From Pandoraea nosoerga (lineage in GTDB: Bacteria; Pseudomonadota; Gammaproteobacteria; Burkholderiales; Burkholderiaceae), in contig NZ_CABPSC010000007.1 of NCBI RefSeq assembly GCF_902459585.1, positions 62,001 through 126,000 of the forward strand: a DNA stretch of 64,000 nt, given 5' to 3'. Positions 48,701 to 57,464 of the stretch are shown piece by piece. Both the position numbers and the translations under genes were made by a program. The notes under the pieces were generated by a model. The model did not search any database. It was not told the DNA's origin and saw nothing but the letters and a program-made list of their open reading frames with translations. Position 1 is the stretch's first letter. Each line of letters starts with the position of its first letter.

Positions 48701-48970
48701 GCGGTGAGCCGGCTCGGGTTGTCGTTCCTGGATGCCATCAACGGCTTGTCTGCCGGGCCCCGTGTGGCTGGTGGTCGTCTGGCCTTTGCCGCTGGCGGCC
48801 TCGTGCCGGAAGCCCCCGCGCAGCCAGCCCCGGGTCAGAACATCCGCATCGTCAATGTCATCGACCCGGCGATGGCGGCCGACTACCTCAACAGCAGCGC
48901 CGGCGAGCGCGTGGTGATGAACCTCATCCAGCGCAATGCCGCCTCCGTTCGCAACATCCTTGGAAGATAA
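45773..48970 (+). CDS. phage tail tape measure protein
   Basis: A 1065-residue protein that sets tail length and enters the host at injection. Family signature near the N-terminus: LLQLGQAFASGQLRGEEFNSVIEQTPRLAQAIADGMGVPLGSLRALA (about 145-190). Long helical and coiled-coil runs, two hydrophobic segments (about 365-405), and a C-terminal FGFASGGYVTGPGT...RLSHGEYVVNAHAV (about 945-980) typical of tape measures. At about 0.15 nm per residue it predicts a tail near 150 nm. The long minus-strand open frame on the opposite strand is a codon shadow. Confidence 0.95.
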   Translation: MANNRAQILITAVDETRRAFQSVQGSLSRLRSEAGQVGEVLSRIGGAIGVGLGVRELVEVADQYKNLQARLRLAVTSQEEFNRADAALFEIAQRNRAPLAETVTLYARLAPSVQALGRSQADVLAATDAIGQAVSLSGASSEAAAGALLQLGQAFASGQLRGEEFNSVIEQTPRLAQAIADGMGVPLGSLRALAQEGKITSKAVLDALLKQRGRLAEEYGSLPDTVSGALTRLKNAFLRAFGERDASSGLTAGLAQAIQLVAQHLELLIDLAGVVLVTAFGRMAGAFATSIAAARAEAAARRANLRTLEAEALARVRLADAALAQARAQGLATSALVVDAAKARLQATAATGAVTQAVASTSLLGRAAGLLRGVLALLGGPIGVIVTTVTLLAGALYSARNAVVEFGGKTASIKQIISATWDLVVEKVGDVVSALGRLVGANNLSWARVREVMVDALRAIGSAIRTMVNVVIGAFNAVGSVVGVTAAFMVERFRNAFSDIGELAKALGQDVAAAFSGDFSMQSLRAALGRQLGEVRDFGQELAGAVRDAVTRDYVGEVAQAIAGRIRSSDKNQPGVFGRPQPPAKPTPDKGVEAAKLELVQAQAEAEFKILKDALDRQARELDAALEDRLISLKDYYAAKTRIEQQEIDAEIRRVQVSLSQQQRLEKTGKDEPARIKAKGEVAKLESELTVLNHKRADVEVANARKAVQAERELREELAKVRDELLDLTGAATSQDRRAAIERQYQPLIERLRAEGDTEGAATVGRLIDVKASAADLAEYERQFNDTLARMRASEESINLQRQSGLLTESQARQQILALHRQTGQSLDALLPQLEATATAIGPDAVARVQAWKNEIAQVKLVVDDVAVAIDGAVQDGFAQLFQDIGSGAKSAKDAFADFGRSVLQTINRIASQKLAEALFGSLMGGGTAGSAGGLGALISSFFGFASGGYVTGPGTSTSDSIPARLSHGEYVVNAHAVSRLGLSFLDAINGLSAGPRVAGGRLAFAAGGLVPEAPAQPAPGQNIRIVNVIDPAMAADYLNSSAGERVVMNLIQRNAASVRNILGR

Positions 48971-48972
48971 GA

Positions 48973-49944
48973 ATGGCCTGGACTTCTGGCACCGCAACCA
49001 ATGCCGCCGACCTGTTCAACAAGCTGATCACGTTTCTGACCTCCGACGCGACCCTGGTCGCCGGGGGCGAAGCCTGGACGCTGTTACGCCGTGACACCTT
49101 CACGCTTGACGCGAAGCGGGATCTGGCCGAACTGCGGGGCCCAGGTTCCTCGGCGGGCGATGCGATCTACGTGCAGGTTTGCCTGTTCGCCGACGGTGCG
49201 GCACCCGCGTATTCGATCCGGGTGCTCGGGTCACAGTCCTGGCAAAGCATCGTTTCGATCAACACACCCGAGGGCCAGCCGGGCAGCCTGCTCTCGGGCG
49301 CCGGTTCGCTGGGCATCGTGCCGAGGATGCCGCTCTTCAACAGCGCGATCAGCTACTGGTTCGTCGCCAACGGCCGGCGCTTCATCGTGGTGGCGAAGTC
49401 CTCGGCGTATTGGGGCGCGCTCTACGCGGGCTTCATCCTGCCTTACGGCACCCCGGCCCAATATCCGTACCCGCTATTCATCGGGGCCAACACGTCGCGC
49501 GGCGACAACTACCAGAGTTCGGATCTCGACATCGCGGGCAGCGCCTTCTGGCGCAACGATGGTGAATACGGCAGCTACAGCGCGGCGCTCCTGCAACCGA
49601 GCGGCGGCTGGGTCGGCACCAACCGCTTCGATACGACCTACACCGGTCGCGCCTGGCCCTGGGCGATGTCGTTGGAGACCAGGAAAAACAGCGCCGGGCG
49701 CTACGACCTGGGCAATCTCACGCAGTTGCCGAGCGGCGCGAGCCCGCTGCTGCCGGCGATCCTCTATGACTGCGCGACGACTCGTCCGTTCTCGATATGG
49801 GGCGAGCTGCAAGGCGTGTTTGCCGTGCCGGGCTTCGGAGTGGCCGCTGGCGACACCGTGACCGTGGCCGGCAAATCCCATCTGGTCGTGCAGGCGGCGA
49901 CTTCCACCAACGCGGCGCGCTTTGCCGCCATCCAACTCGCTTGA
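48973..49944 (+). CDS. phage virion protein, tail-associated
   Basis: A 323-residue beta-rich protein beginning MAWTSGTATNAADLFNKLITFLTS. No named domain. The start is 2 bp after the tape measure. Its N-terminus resembles that of the next protein (MAYITGASADINTLLTAIKNF), and both contain aromatic beta motifs of a type seen in tail tip and receptor proteins. It is likely a structural tail-tip component. Function unknown. Confidence 0.72.
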   Translation: MAWTSGTATNAADLFNKLITFLTSDATLVAGGEAWTLLRRDTFTLDAKRDLAELRGPGSSAGDAIYVQVCLFADGAAPAYSIRVLGSQSWQSIVSINTPEGQPGSLLSGAGSLGIVPRMPLFNSAISYWFVANGRRFIVVAKSSAYWGALYAGFILPYGTPAQYPYPLFIGANTSRGDNYQSSDLDIAGSAFWRNDGEYGSYSAALLQPSGGWVGTNRFDTTYTGRAWPWAMSLETRKNSAGRYDLGNLTQLPSGASPLLPAILYDCATTRPFSIWGELQGVFAVPGFGVAAGDTVTVAGKSHLVVQAATSTNAARFAAIQLA

Positions 49945-49951
49945 GGCGATC

Positions 49952-51094
49952 ATGGCTTACATCACCGGTGCGTCGGCCGACATCAACACGCTGCTGACTG
50001 CCATCAAGAATTTCGCGGTCGCCAACGGCTGGACGGCCAATGCAACCGACACCTTTACGCTGACCTTTCCGACCTATGGATCGAATGGTGGCGCCACTCA
50101 CGCCGGCACGACGTCGATGATTTCCTCGGTCAGTGGCTCCGATGCGTACAAGAACCAGTCGGAAACGAGCCTCGTCGCGAACCGGGTCGTGCTGACCAAG
50201 AACGGCTTGTCCTACCAGCTGTTCGCGGTCAACAAGAAGCTCTACAAGAACGGCGTCAATGGCACCTACGCCTGCCTGGAGGCCTGGGTGTGCGACGGCT
50301 TCGCTGCCGGCACGGCCGCCAACCTGCAGACCAACAACCGAAAGTTCGTGATGGTAGGTCCCTTGGCCACCTCACTCTATGCCTACCACCTGTTTTCCAA
50401 CGGCGACTTCGTGCACGTGGTGATCGAGGAAACGCCGGGCCGATTCCGCCACCTGTCGTTCGGCTTCATCAACAAATACGGCGCCTTTGCCGGGGGCCAG
50501 TATCTGACCGCAGGATGCCCCATCGAATCGTTCACGACCACGGCCTACGCCTTCAACAGCTCGAATCAGATGGTCCCGTTCGGATCGAACGGCCAAGGGC
50601 TGTCGCGATCGGCGCTCGCGTCGAACGGTTATCCCGGTACCTACGTCCGAGCCGACATCGACGGCTGGACGGTCGGCTGGCGCCTGCTTTCGACCGGTGT
50701 CTGGGATACGGCCAACCTGGATGCCTACGGCTGCACGACCTATTCCAACTCGGTGAACAACCGCGCAGGCTATATCTCGGGGGGACCCCAGGTTTCCTTC
50801 CACACCCTGGCACACGATCTGGCCTACCACTGCTCCCCGCAGAGCTACAACGGCCTGGCACCGATGATGCCCTGCTACGTGGGCGTCAATCGCACGCCCT
50901 ACGTCGGCACCTGGACGCTGCTCGGTGAATTCCCCGATGTGCGCTTCCTGAACATCTCCAATTTCAACCCGGGCGACGAACTGACCCTCGGCACCGACGT
51001 ATGGAAGATCTTCCCGCTGTGGAACAAGGCCTACACGCTCGGGGCAGAACCGATCAGCTACGACTACGGCTTGGCTTACCGCAAGGTGGTGTGA
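49952..51094 (+). CDS. phage virion protein, paralogue of the upstream gene
   Basis: A 380-residue beta-rich protein with a helical N-terminus (ADINTLLTAIKNFAVANGW) followed by Gly/Tyr/Asn/Thr-rich strands. Similarity to the preceding gene is clearest in the first 25 residues. ATG 49952 follows TTGAGGCGATC. Tail-tip or fibre role assumed from position between tape measure and distal tail genes; no enzyme motif. Confidence 0.7.
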   Translation: MAYITGASADINTLLTAIKNFAVANGWTANATDTFTLTFPTYGSNGGATHAGTTSMISSVSGSDAYKNQSETSLVANRVVLTKNGLSYQLFAVNKKLYKNGVNGTYACLEAWVCDGFAAGTAANLQTNNRKFVMVGPLATSLYAYHLFSNGDFVHVVIEETPGRFRHLSFGFINKYGAFAGGQYLTAGCPIESFTTTAYAFNSSNQMVPFGSNGQGLSRSALASNGYPGTYVRADIDGWTVGWRLLSTGVWDTANLDAYGCTTYSNSVNNRAGYISGGPQVSFHTLAHDLAYHCSPQSYNGLAPMMPCYVGVNRTPYVGTWTLLGEFPDVRFLNISNFNPGDELTLGTDVWKIFPLWNKAYTLGAEPISYDYGLAYRKVV

Positions 51095-52777
51095 ATGCCT
51101 GACTTTGTCGGAGCCTTCACGTCAGGCATTCTGGGCGGTGCAGCGGCCGCAGGAATGAACGCCCTGTGGGACAACGGTCGGCCCGGGTATTACGAGCCGG
51201 CCACCGCCGTTGCCGCCATCGTCGGTGCGATGGGTGCCATCGCGAGCGGCCAGCCATCGCCCGAGGCCCTGATCGAGCGGGCCGGCGCACACTGCGGTTC
51301 GTTCTCGGACGACTACTACCACCGGATCTACCTGTCGCCGTCCCGGATCGAGTTCGGCAACCTCGTCATCCCCACGACCCGTACCGTCGAAATCTGGAAC
51401 GCGTTCCTGGACCCGGTCACGATCTTCCTGCTCGATGGCGATACCGAGGGGCTGTCCCTGGGCTTCTTCCCGCCAGCGAGGATGCGAGCACTGGAGGACA
51501 TCTTCTACGAGGTCACGGCCACCCTCGACGGCCCGAGCTTTGTCGACACGCTGCTGACGCTGCATTTTTCCGCCGGCGGCACCCGCGACCTGGCGATCAG
51601 CTACGGCCGGGTGCTGGTCATGGGCCTGCTGCACGATTGGCAAGGCGGCTTCACCGAGCGCCTGGAATGGCTCACCGACGTGCTGACGATGCGCGATGGC
51701 GGCGAGCAGCGGGTGCGGCTGCGAGCCGATCCCCGGCGCTCGTTCGAGTTCGACGTGCTGGAGTACGGCAACGGCGGGCAGCTGGACCTCTTGATGAACG
51801 TCTGGCAGTCGCGCGTCTATGCCGTGCCGGTGTGGACCGACAAGGCCTGGCTTGCGGCCGCCATCCATCCCGGCGACACGGTGCTGGCCGTGAATACCAC
51901 TGACATGGACTATCACCCCGGTGGGCTCGCCATCGTCGGCTCAAGCGCTGGCGCCAGCGAGGCCCTCGAAGTTCTGTCCCTGACCGCCGGAACGATCACG
52001 CTCAAGCGCCCGACGTTGGGGAACTGGCCCGCAGGCTCCTGGATCGCCCCGGCCCGGCTGGGACGGTTACCCGCCCAGCAGACCGTCACCCGGCCAACGG
52101 CGGCAATCTCCCAGGCCAAACTGCGCTTCGAGCTGGAGGACCTGGCCTCGCCGGTGACGGCGATCAGTTCGCCGATCCAGTACCGAGGCTACGACACGCT
52201 GCTGCAGCACCCGAACCGGGTCGAGGACGTCAGCATCGACTATCAGCGACTCGCCGATGTGTTCGACGTTGAGACCGGCACGCCTGCGGTGATCGACATC
52301 CCGAATCGTCCCCTCATCGTGCGCCGCCACCAGTACCTGCTACCGGATCGCGCCCGGCTCACTGCGATGCGGGGCTGGCTCGCCGCCCGCGCCGGCCGGC
52401 AGGTGCCTTTCTGGGTGCCGACCTGGGAGCGTGGCCTCGAAGTCGCCCAGCCCTTCGCCCTGGATGCCACGGAAATTCTGGTCCAGGGCCGGGGCTTCGC
52501 CACCTACTACCAGGCCATGCCCGGCCGGCGGGACGTGGCCTTCCTGCACAACGACGGCACCTGGTTCTTGCGCAGCATCACCGGGTTCGAGTTCGTGGAC
52601 GGGGTGGTGGAACGGATGCGGATCGACGCCGCGCTGGGACGGGCCTGCGTGCCGTCCGATTTCCGGATCGTCTGCTTCCTGGAACTGGCACGACTGGAGA
52701 GCGATGCCGTGGAATTTTTCTTCGAAACGGATCGTGTGGTTCGGGTGACTTTGCCTATTCGGAGCATCAACGGATGA
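51095..52777 (+). CDS. phage distal tail protein, large
   Basis: A 560-residue protein without a recognised name. The N-terminus is hydrophobic (MPDFVGAFTSGILGGAAAAGMNAL). The middle contains RVLVMGLLHDWQGGFTERLEWLTDVL and RVEDVSIDYQRLADVFDVETGTP. It begins with the base after the preceding stop and overlaps the DUF2163-type gene by 4 bp. By order it corresponds to distal tail or baseplate hub proteins of this phage group. Confidence 0.75.
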   Translation: MPDFVGAFTSGILGGAAAAGMNALWDNGRPGYYEPATAVAAIVGAMGAIASGQPSPEALIERAGAHCGSFSDDYYHRIYLSPSRIEFGNLVIPTTRTVEIWNAFLDPVTIFLLDGDTEGLSLGFFPPARMRALEDIFYEVTATLDGPSFVDTLLTLHFSAGGTRDLAISYGRVLVMGLLHDWQGGFTERLEWLTDVLTMRDGGEQRVRLRADPRRSFEFDVLEYGNGGQLDLLMNVWQSRVYAVPVWTDKAWLAAAIHPGDTVLAVNTTDMDYHPGGLAIVGSSAGASEALEVLSLTAGTITLKRPTLGNWPAGSWIAPARLGRLPAQQTVTRPTAAISQAKLRFELEDLASPVTAISSPIQYRGYDTLLQHPNRVEDVSIDYQRLADVFDVETGTPAVIDIPNRPLIVRRHQYLLPDRARLTAMRGWLAARAGRQVPFWVPTWERGLEVAQPFALDATEILVQGRGFATYYQAMPGRRDVAFLHNDGTWFLRSITGFEFVDGVVERMRIDAALGRACVPSDFRIVCFLELARLESDAVEFFFETDRVVRVTLPIRSING

Positions 52778-53577
52778 CCTATCAGAACATTGAGGCGAGC
52801 GTCCATTCCGGGCAGCCGGTCGAGTTGTACCGGTTCACGCTGGGCACGACCGTCTGGCGCTACACGTCGGCGCGGGATGCCGTGACCTACAATGGCGAGC
52901 CGTACATCCCGGCGCCGATCCGGCGCTCGGAGATCGAGCAGACGCAGGAATTCGGCCGCGCGATGCTCAATCTCGAAGCAGCGCTCGACATCGGCGTGGT
53001 GCAGTCCTTCATCGTGACCCCGCCCGATGGCGTGCTGTCACTCACCATCTTTCGCCAGCACCTGTCCGACCCGGGGACGGAATTCATCACTTGGTGGAAA
53101 GGGCGCGTCGTGTCGGTGGTGTTCGGCGGCATCACGGTGCAGATGCGCTGCGAACCGATTTTCACGACGCTCAAGCGTTCGGGGCGGCGGGCGAACTACC
53201 AGATCAACTGCCGTCATCCGCTCTACCACGGCGGCTGCAAGGTCAACGCGGCCGATTACAAAACGGCCGGCATCGTCGAGAGCGTGGCGGGGCTGGAGGT
53301 GACTGCGTCCGTCTTTCTGCCCAAGCCGATTGCCTGGTTTGTCGGCGGACGCCTCATGGCCGCCGGGGCGCAACGGATGATCGTCGCCAGCTCCGGCGGC
53401 GCGGTGACCCTCTCGGCGCCGATCCCCGGCCTGAAAGCCGGCGACGCCTTCGAGGCGTATCCGGGCTGCGACCACACGCTCGCGACCTGCGCCGCCAAGT
53501 TTGGCAACCAGCTGAACTACGGCGGTTTCCCCTACATCCCGGTGAAGAACCCCTTCACCGGCGACGCCATCGTTTGA
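52774..53577 (+). CDS. DUF2163/phage BR0599-type tail protein
   Basis: A 267-residue protein. The N-terminal half (MTYQNIEASVHSGQPVELYRFTLGTTVWRYTSARDAVTYNGEPYIPAPIRRSEIEQTQEF) is the DUF2163 pattern and the C-terminal half (GCDHTLATCAAKFGNQLNYGGFPYIPVKNPF, about 225-265, with conserved cysteines) is the BR0599 pattern. This fusion is a hub component in many siphophages and gene transfer agents. Starts by 4-bp overlap. Confidence 0.9.
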   Translation: MTYQNIEASVHSGQPVELYRFTLGTTVWRYTSARDAVTYNGEPYIPAPIRRSEIEQTQEFGRAMLNLEAALDIGVVQSFIVTPPDGVLSLTIFRQHLSDPGTEFITWWKGRVVSVVFGGITVQMRCEPIFTTLKRSGRRANYQINCRHPLYHGGCKVNAADYKTAGIVESVAGLEVTASVFLPKPIAWFVGGRLMAAGAQRMIVASSGGAVTLSAPIPGLKAGDAFEAYPGCDHTLATCAAKFGNQLNYGGFPYIPVKNPFTGDAIV

Positions 53578-53586
53578 GGCTTTTCC

Positions 53587-53817
53587 ATGTGGCAATACCT
53601 GATCGTGTGGGTGATCACGACGGTCCTGTCGTCGCTGCTCGCCCCCAAGCCCAAGACCACCACGCCGCAGCCCGGCGATGTCGATGCGCCGGTCGCCGCG
53701 ACCGACAGCCCGATCCCGGTGTTGTTCGGCACGCGGACGATCAAGCAGCCGAACTGCGTCTGGTTCGGCGACGTGCGCACGGCGCCGATCAAGACCAAGG
53801 GAGGCGGCAAGAAATGA
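53587..53817 (+). CDS. small tail protein with N-terminal membrane-like segment
   Basis: A 76-residue protein: a hydrophobic N-terminus (MWQYLIVWVITTVLSSLLA) and a Pro/Lys-rich rest with PVLFGTRTIKQPNCVWFGD. This small gene is regularly found before the host specificity protein in this phage type; the LFGTRTIKQPN.VWFGD motif recurs at the start of larger tail proteins. It overlaps the next gene by ATGA. Confidence 0.75.
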   Translation: MWQYLIVWVITTVLSSLLAPKPKTTTPQPGDVDAPVAATDSPIPVLFGTRTIKQPNCVWFGDVRTAPIKTKGGGKK

Positions 53818-54026
53818 GCGAACCCCGCATTGCTACCCATCTCGATGCCAAGGCGCTCGGCTACTGCAACGCTGGTCTGCGCCGATGGTTTCCGCGTGAC
53901 GGCGTGACTTTCGATGATTTTCGCCGGCAAGGCGTGAGCACCGACTGGCTGCGCGCCACCGGGGACGCGATGGCGATCCGGCTGGCCGAGCACGTGGAGC
54001 GGGCCGAAACGGGAGCCAAGGCATGA
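53814..54026 (+). CDS. small hypothetical tail-module protein
   Basis: A 70-residue soluble protein (MSEPRIATHLDAKALGYCNAGLRRWF...) without a domain name. It overlaps both neighbours by 4 bp (ATGA). Probably assists tail tip assembly in the same way as the small genes before lambda J. One cysteine near residue 18 and an amphipathic helix at the end are the only visible features. Confidence 0.75.
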   Translation: MSEPRIATHLDAKALGYCNAGLRRWFPRDGVTFDDFRRQGVSTDWLRATGDAMAIRLAEHVERAETGAKA

Positions 54027-56242
54027 GCGGCGGCAAAGGCAGCAAGAGCGTCACGGTCGGCTACCGCTACTACGCGGGGATGCATCTGACGCTGTGCCAC
54101 GGTCCGGTCGATTCGCTCAACAAGATTGTCGTCGGCGAGCGCACGGCGTGGTCGGGGTCGATGACGTCTAGCGGCCAGATCACCATCAATCAGCCCGACC
54201 TGTTCGGCGGTGACGACCGTGAGGGCGGTATCGTCGGCGCCGTGGACCTGGTGATGGGCAATGCGGCGGACGGCCAGAACGACTATCTCGTGGCCAAGCT
54301 GGGAACCAATGTGCCAGCTTTCCGGGGCGTGGTGTCGCTGGTGCTACGTCAGCCGCAACTGTCGGCGATGAACCCCTACATCAAGCCCTGGAGCGCGGAA
54401 CTCACGCGGATCATCCGCCGATCCGACGGCTCGCCGCAGTGGTACTCGGACAAGGCCGCCATCGCGGGCGACATGAATCCGGCGCACATCATTTATGAGT
54501 GCCTGACCGACCGCACCTGGGGCCGGGGCTACAGCTCGGCAGAGATCGACGACGCCTCCTTCCGTGCCGCTGCCGACACGCTCTATGCCGAGAATTTCGG
54601 GCTGTCGATCCTGTGGGATCAGCAACAGGACATCGAGGCCTTCATCGAACGCATCCTGCAGCACATCGACGGTTCGATCTACGTGAGCCCCCGCACCGGC
54701 CTGTTCACCTTGAAGCTGACCCGCGACGACTACGATCCGGCGACGCTGCTGGAGCTGAACCAGACCAACGTGATCCGGCTGGAGTCTTTCGAGCGCACCT
54801 TGCCGGAGGAGCTGATCAATCAGGTCACACTGTCCTACCACGACCGCACGACCGACAAGAGCGTGTCGATCTCGGTGCAGGACATCGCCGGCATCGAGCG
54901 ATCCCTGGGGGAAATCAAGGACGCCAAGGTCAGCTACGAGGGCGTGGCCAACGGCGCCTTAGCCGCACGCCTCGCGATGCGGGATCTGCGCCAGCTTTCG
55001 TCCACTCTGGCGAAGATCACGCTGGTGGCCAACCGCACGGCCGCCAGCCTCAACATCGGCGACGTGTTCAGACTCTCCTGGCCCGAGCTGCGGATCGAGC
55101 AACTGATCCTTCGGGTCGCGCAGATCAGCTACGGGACGCTGGCCGACGGCCGGGTGCGGATCACCTGCGTCGAGGACGTGTTCGGCCTGCCCGATGCCGT
55201 CTATCTCGCACCCGCCGAGAGCGGCTGGGTCGATCCCCGGCAAGCGCCTATCGCCGCGAATTTCGTGTCAGTGAGCGAACTGCCGTACTGGACGATTGTT
55301 CACGAGCTGACCGGCGAGTCGGCCGCCGCCCAGGCCGAGATTGATCCGAATGGCGGGTTCCTGTCCGTCTCCGTCGTGCGACCCTCGGATGCGGCGATCA
55401 ACTATGCAGTGCTGACCCGACAGGGCTCGGCGGCCTTTGAGAAGATCGGCGTCGGTGACTTCGTCCCCTCCTGCGTGCTGGCAAACGATATCGGGCAAAC
55501 CGAGACAGTACTGAACGTGCTGTACGGGGTGGACTTGGATTTGGTCACGCTGGGCACCTACGCGCTGCTCGATGGCGAGCTGGTCGCGGTGAAGGCGGTG
55601 AATGTCGCCGCCGGCACGGTAACGGTGGATCGGGGCGTGCTGGACACGGTGCCTGTCACGCATTTGGCCGGCGCCCGGATGTACTTCGTCGACGGTGGAC
55701 AGTTCTACAACGCGACCCAATACCTGAGCGGCGAGACGGTGCAAACCAAGGTGCTGCCAGCTACCGGGATGGGCGTTCTGGCCGAGGCGTCGGCACCGGC
55801 GATCAACTACACCTTCGCCAAACGGCAGACCCGCCCCTATCCACCCGGCAAGTTCCGCGTAAACAACCTCGACTATAGCCTCAGCTACATCACCGGGGAG
55901 GTGACGGTCAGCTGGGCGCACCGCAGCCGGGTGCTGCAGACCGCCTATCTGGTGACGCAAGGCGAAGCGAATATCGGTCCGGAGACCGGCACGACCTACA
56001 CCGTGCGCATCTACGGCGAGGCCGGCACGCTCAAGCACACCGAGACGGGACTGACCGGCACGAGTTGGACCTATCCGATGGCCACTGAGATTGCCGACAG
56101 CGGCCTGAATCGTCCGAACGAGAAACTGACCGTCAAGGTGGAGACGGTACGCGACGGCCACAGCAGCTGGCAGGCCCAACAAATCGACATCCCCGAGTGC
56201 CGGGGCTACGGGATGTTCTATGGGGCAAGTTATGGGGAATGA
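54023..56242 (+). CDS. phage tail tip / host specificity protein
   Basis: A 739-residue protein at the place of lambda J. The N-terminal part (SKSVTVGYRYYAGMHLTLCHGPVD, about 10-35) and central VYLAPAESGWVDP region (about 390-405) are typical of the tail tip protein family found in beta-proteobacterial siphophages. A C-terminal fibronectin-like segment (about 620-720, TVSWAHRSRVLQTAYLV...YTVRIYGEAGTLKHTETGLTGTSWTYPM) is the likely receptor-facing part. Ends 29 bp before the DUF2793 gene. Confidence 0.85.
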   Translation: MSGGKGSKSVTVGYRYYAGMHLTLCHGPVDSLNKIVVGERTAWSGSMTSSGQITINQPDLFGGDDREGGIVGAVDLVMGNAADGQNDYLVAKLGTNVPAFRGVVSLVLRQPQLSAMNPYIKPWSAELTRIIRRSDGSPQWYSDKAAIAGDMNPAHIIYECLTDRTWGRGYSSAEIDDASFRAAADTLYAENFGLSILWDQQQDIEAFIERILQHIDGSIYVSPRTGLFTLKLTRDDYDPATLLELNQTNVIRLESFERTLPEELINQVTLSYHDRTTDKSVSISVQDIAGIERSLGEIKDAKVSYEGVANGALAARLAMRDLRQLSSTLAKITLVANRTAASLNIGDVFRLSWPELRIEQLILRVAQISYGTLADGRVRITCVEDVFGLPDAVYLAPAESGWVDPRQAPIAANFVSVSELPYWTIVHELTGESAAAQAEIDPNGGFLSVSVVRPSDAAINYAVLTRQGSAAFEKIGVGDFVPSCVLANDIGQTETVLNVLYGVDLDLVTLGTYALLDGELVAVKAVNVAAGTVTVDRGVLDTVPVTHLAGARMYFVDGGQFYNATQYLSGETVQTKVLPATGMGVLAEASAPAINYTFAKRQTRPYPPGKFRVNNLDYSLSYITGEVTVSWAHRSRVLQTAYLVTQGEANIGPETGTTYTVRIYGEAGTLKHTETGLTGTSWTYPMATEIADSGLNRPNEKLTVKVETVRDGHSSWQAQQIDIPECRGYGMFYGASYGE

Positions 56243-56271
56243 CCCCACCACAATCCATTGGAGAGAATGAC

Positions 56272-56625
56272 ATGGCAGCTCTGCAAGGCCCGAACTTGGG
56301 CGTGAACTACGGCTGGGCCGCCCGCGAGTCGGGCTGGAACACGGGGATGGACGCCAACCTGAAGCTGCTCGATGCGGTGCTGCAGCTGTCGGTGAAGTCG
56401 CGCGCGCAAGCCACGCCGCCGGCCTCGCCCGCCAACGGCGACCGCTACATCGTGGCGGCCAATCCCACCGGTGCCTGGGCCGGAAAAGCCGGCCAGATTG
56501 CCGTCCGCATCGATGCGGGGTGGTCGTTCTATGCTCCGAAGATCGGCTGGACCTGCTTCATCGAGGACGAGGGCGTGCTCTCAGTCTACAAGGCCTCCGG
56601 CTGGAGCCCTGGCCTCGCCTTCTGA
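56272..56625 (+). CDS. DUF2793 domain phage protein
   Basis: A 117-residue protein with LKLLDAVLQLSVKSRAQATPPASPANGDRYIVAANPTGAWAGKAGQIAVRIDAGWSFYAPKIGWTCFIEDEG, the full DUF2793 domain. In related phages this domain lies in proteins at the tail or between tail and lysis genes. ATG 56272 follows GGAGAGAA. A terminator-like hairpin follows. Role unknown. Confidence 0.87.
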   Translation: MAALQGPNLGVNYGWAARESGWNTGMDANLKLLDAVLQLSVKSRAQATPPASPANGDRYIVAANPTGAWAGKAGQIAVRIDAGWSFYAPKIGWTCFIEDEGVLSVYKASGWSPGLAF

Positions 56626-56644
56626 TCATTACTTTCGCCCACCT

Positions 56645-56669
56645 GAAACCCGCCCTCGAGGCGGGTTTC
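56645..56669 (+). terminator. hairpin at the end of the tail gene block
   Basis: GAAACCCGCC and GGCGGGTTTC form a perfect 10-bp stem with a CTCGA loop. It ends with GCATTT, so the U-run is weak. It lies between the DUF2793 and lysis genes and may reduce read-through or mark an RNA end. Confidence 0.65.
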
Positions 56670-56688
56670 GCATTTCTGGAGACCACCC

Positions 56689-56991
56689 ATGACTGAACCT
56701 GACAGCAAACCAGCGCTCGTCGAGAACATGCTCCTGCTGCGCAAGGAGGACTTCGACGAACTGCTCGACCGTGCCGCCGAACGCGGAGCCGAGCGTTGCC
56801 TCGCCCATCTCGGCCTGGAAAACGGCCACGCGGCGCGCGACATCCGCGAGCTGCGTGATCTGCTGGATGCGTGGCGCGATGCCCGGCGCACCGCGTGGCA
56901 AACCTTCATCAAAGTGGTCACCACCGGCATCCTGGCCGCGCTGCTGGTCGGTGCCGCCATCAAACTCAAACTGATGGGAGGCCCCCAATGA
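56689..56991 (+). CDS. DUF6127-like protein with C-terminal membrane segment
   Basis: A 100-residue protein. The cytoplasmic part (about 1-72) is acidic and helical (RKEDFDELLDRAAERGAERCLAHLGL...DIRELRDLLDAWRDARRTAWQTF), followed by one membrane segment (VVTTGILAALLVGAAIKLKLMG). I recognise the DUF6127 pattern, often first in lysis cassettes. It overlaps the next gene by 4 bp. It may be a holin accessory or antiholin; not shown. Confidence 0.82.
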   Translation: MTEPDSKPALVENMLLLRKEDFDELLDRAAERGAERCLAHLGLENGHAARDIRELRDLLDAWRDARRTAWQTFIKVVTTGILAALLVGAAIKLKLMGGPQ

Positions 56992-57464
56992 TCGAGACTC
57001 TGCTTGGCGGCCTCCTCGGCGGCGCCTTCCGTCTCGCGCCGGAAATCCTGAAATGGCTCGACCGCAAGGGCGAGCGCGGCCACGAACTGGCGATGCAGGA
57101 CAAGGCACTGGAGTTCGAGAAGCTGCGCGGCGCGCAGCGGATGGCCGAGATCGGCGCGAGCGCGGATGCGGCGTGGAACGTCGGTGCCATCGAGACGCTG
57201 CGCGAAGCCGTGCGCACGCAGGGAGAGAAAACCGGCGTGCGTTGGGCCGACGCGCTGTCGTGCAGCGTGCGGCCCGTGATCACCTACTGGTTCATGGCGT
57301 TGTACTGCGCGGCCAAGACGGCGGCGTTCGCGGCCGCCGTGACTGCCGGCACGGGATGGGGCTTGGCCGTCCTGCACGCGTGGACAGAGGCCGACCAGGC
57401 GCTGTGGGCCGGGGTGCTGAACTTCTGGTTTTTGGGTCGCGTGTTCGACCGGGTGCGGCCGTGA
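56988..57464 (+). CDS. phage holin (3-TM type)
   Basis: A 158-residue protein with an N-terminal segment (LLGGLLGGAFRLAPEILKWLDRK), a helical polar middle, then two hydrophobic segments (about 85-110, SVRPVITYWFMALYCAAKTAAFAAA, and about 125-150, WAGVLNFWFLGRVF). Pattern fits the holin_3TMs family that opens the inner membrane for endolysin. The lysozyme GTG overlaps its stop. Confidence 0.88.
   Translation: MIETLLGGLLGGAFRLAPEILKWLDRKGERGHELAMQDKALEFEKLRGAQRMAEIGASADAAWNVGAIETLREAVRTQGEKTGVRWADALSCSVRPVITYWFMALYCAAKTAAFAAAVTAGTGWGLAVLHAWTEADQALWAGVLNFWFLGRVFDRVRP

Noticed and set aside
45545-48997. 1150-residue open frame on the minus strand opposite the tape measure gene
   Set aside because: Codon-shadow of a GC-rich gene; composition is His/Arg/Gly-biased with no domain, while the plus strand has clear tape measure signatures.
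53091-53813. Long frame upstream of the 70-residue tail gene
   Set aside because: It overlaps the DUF2163-type gene in another frame with shadow-like Arg-rich composition; only 53814-54026 has a coupled start.
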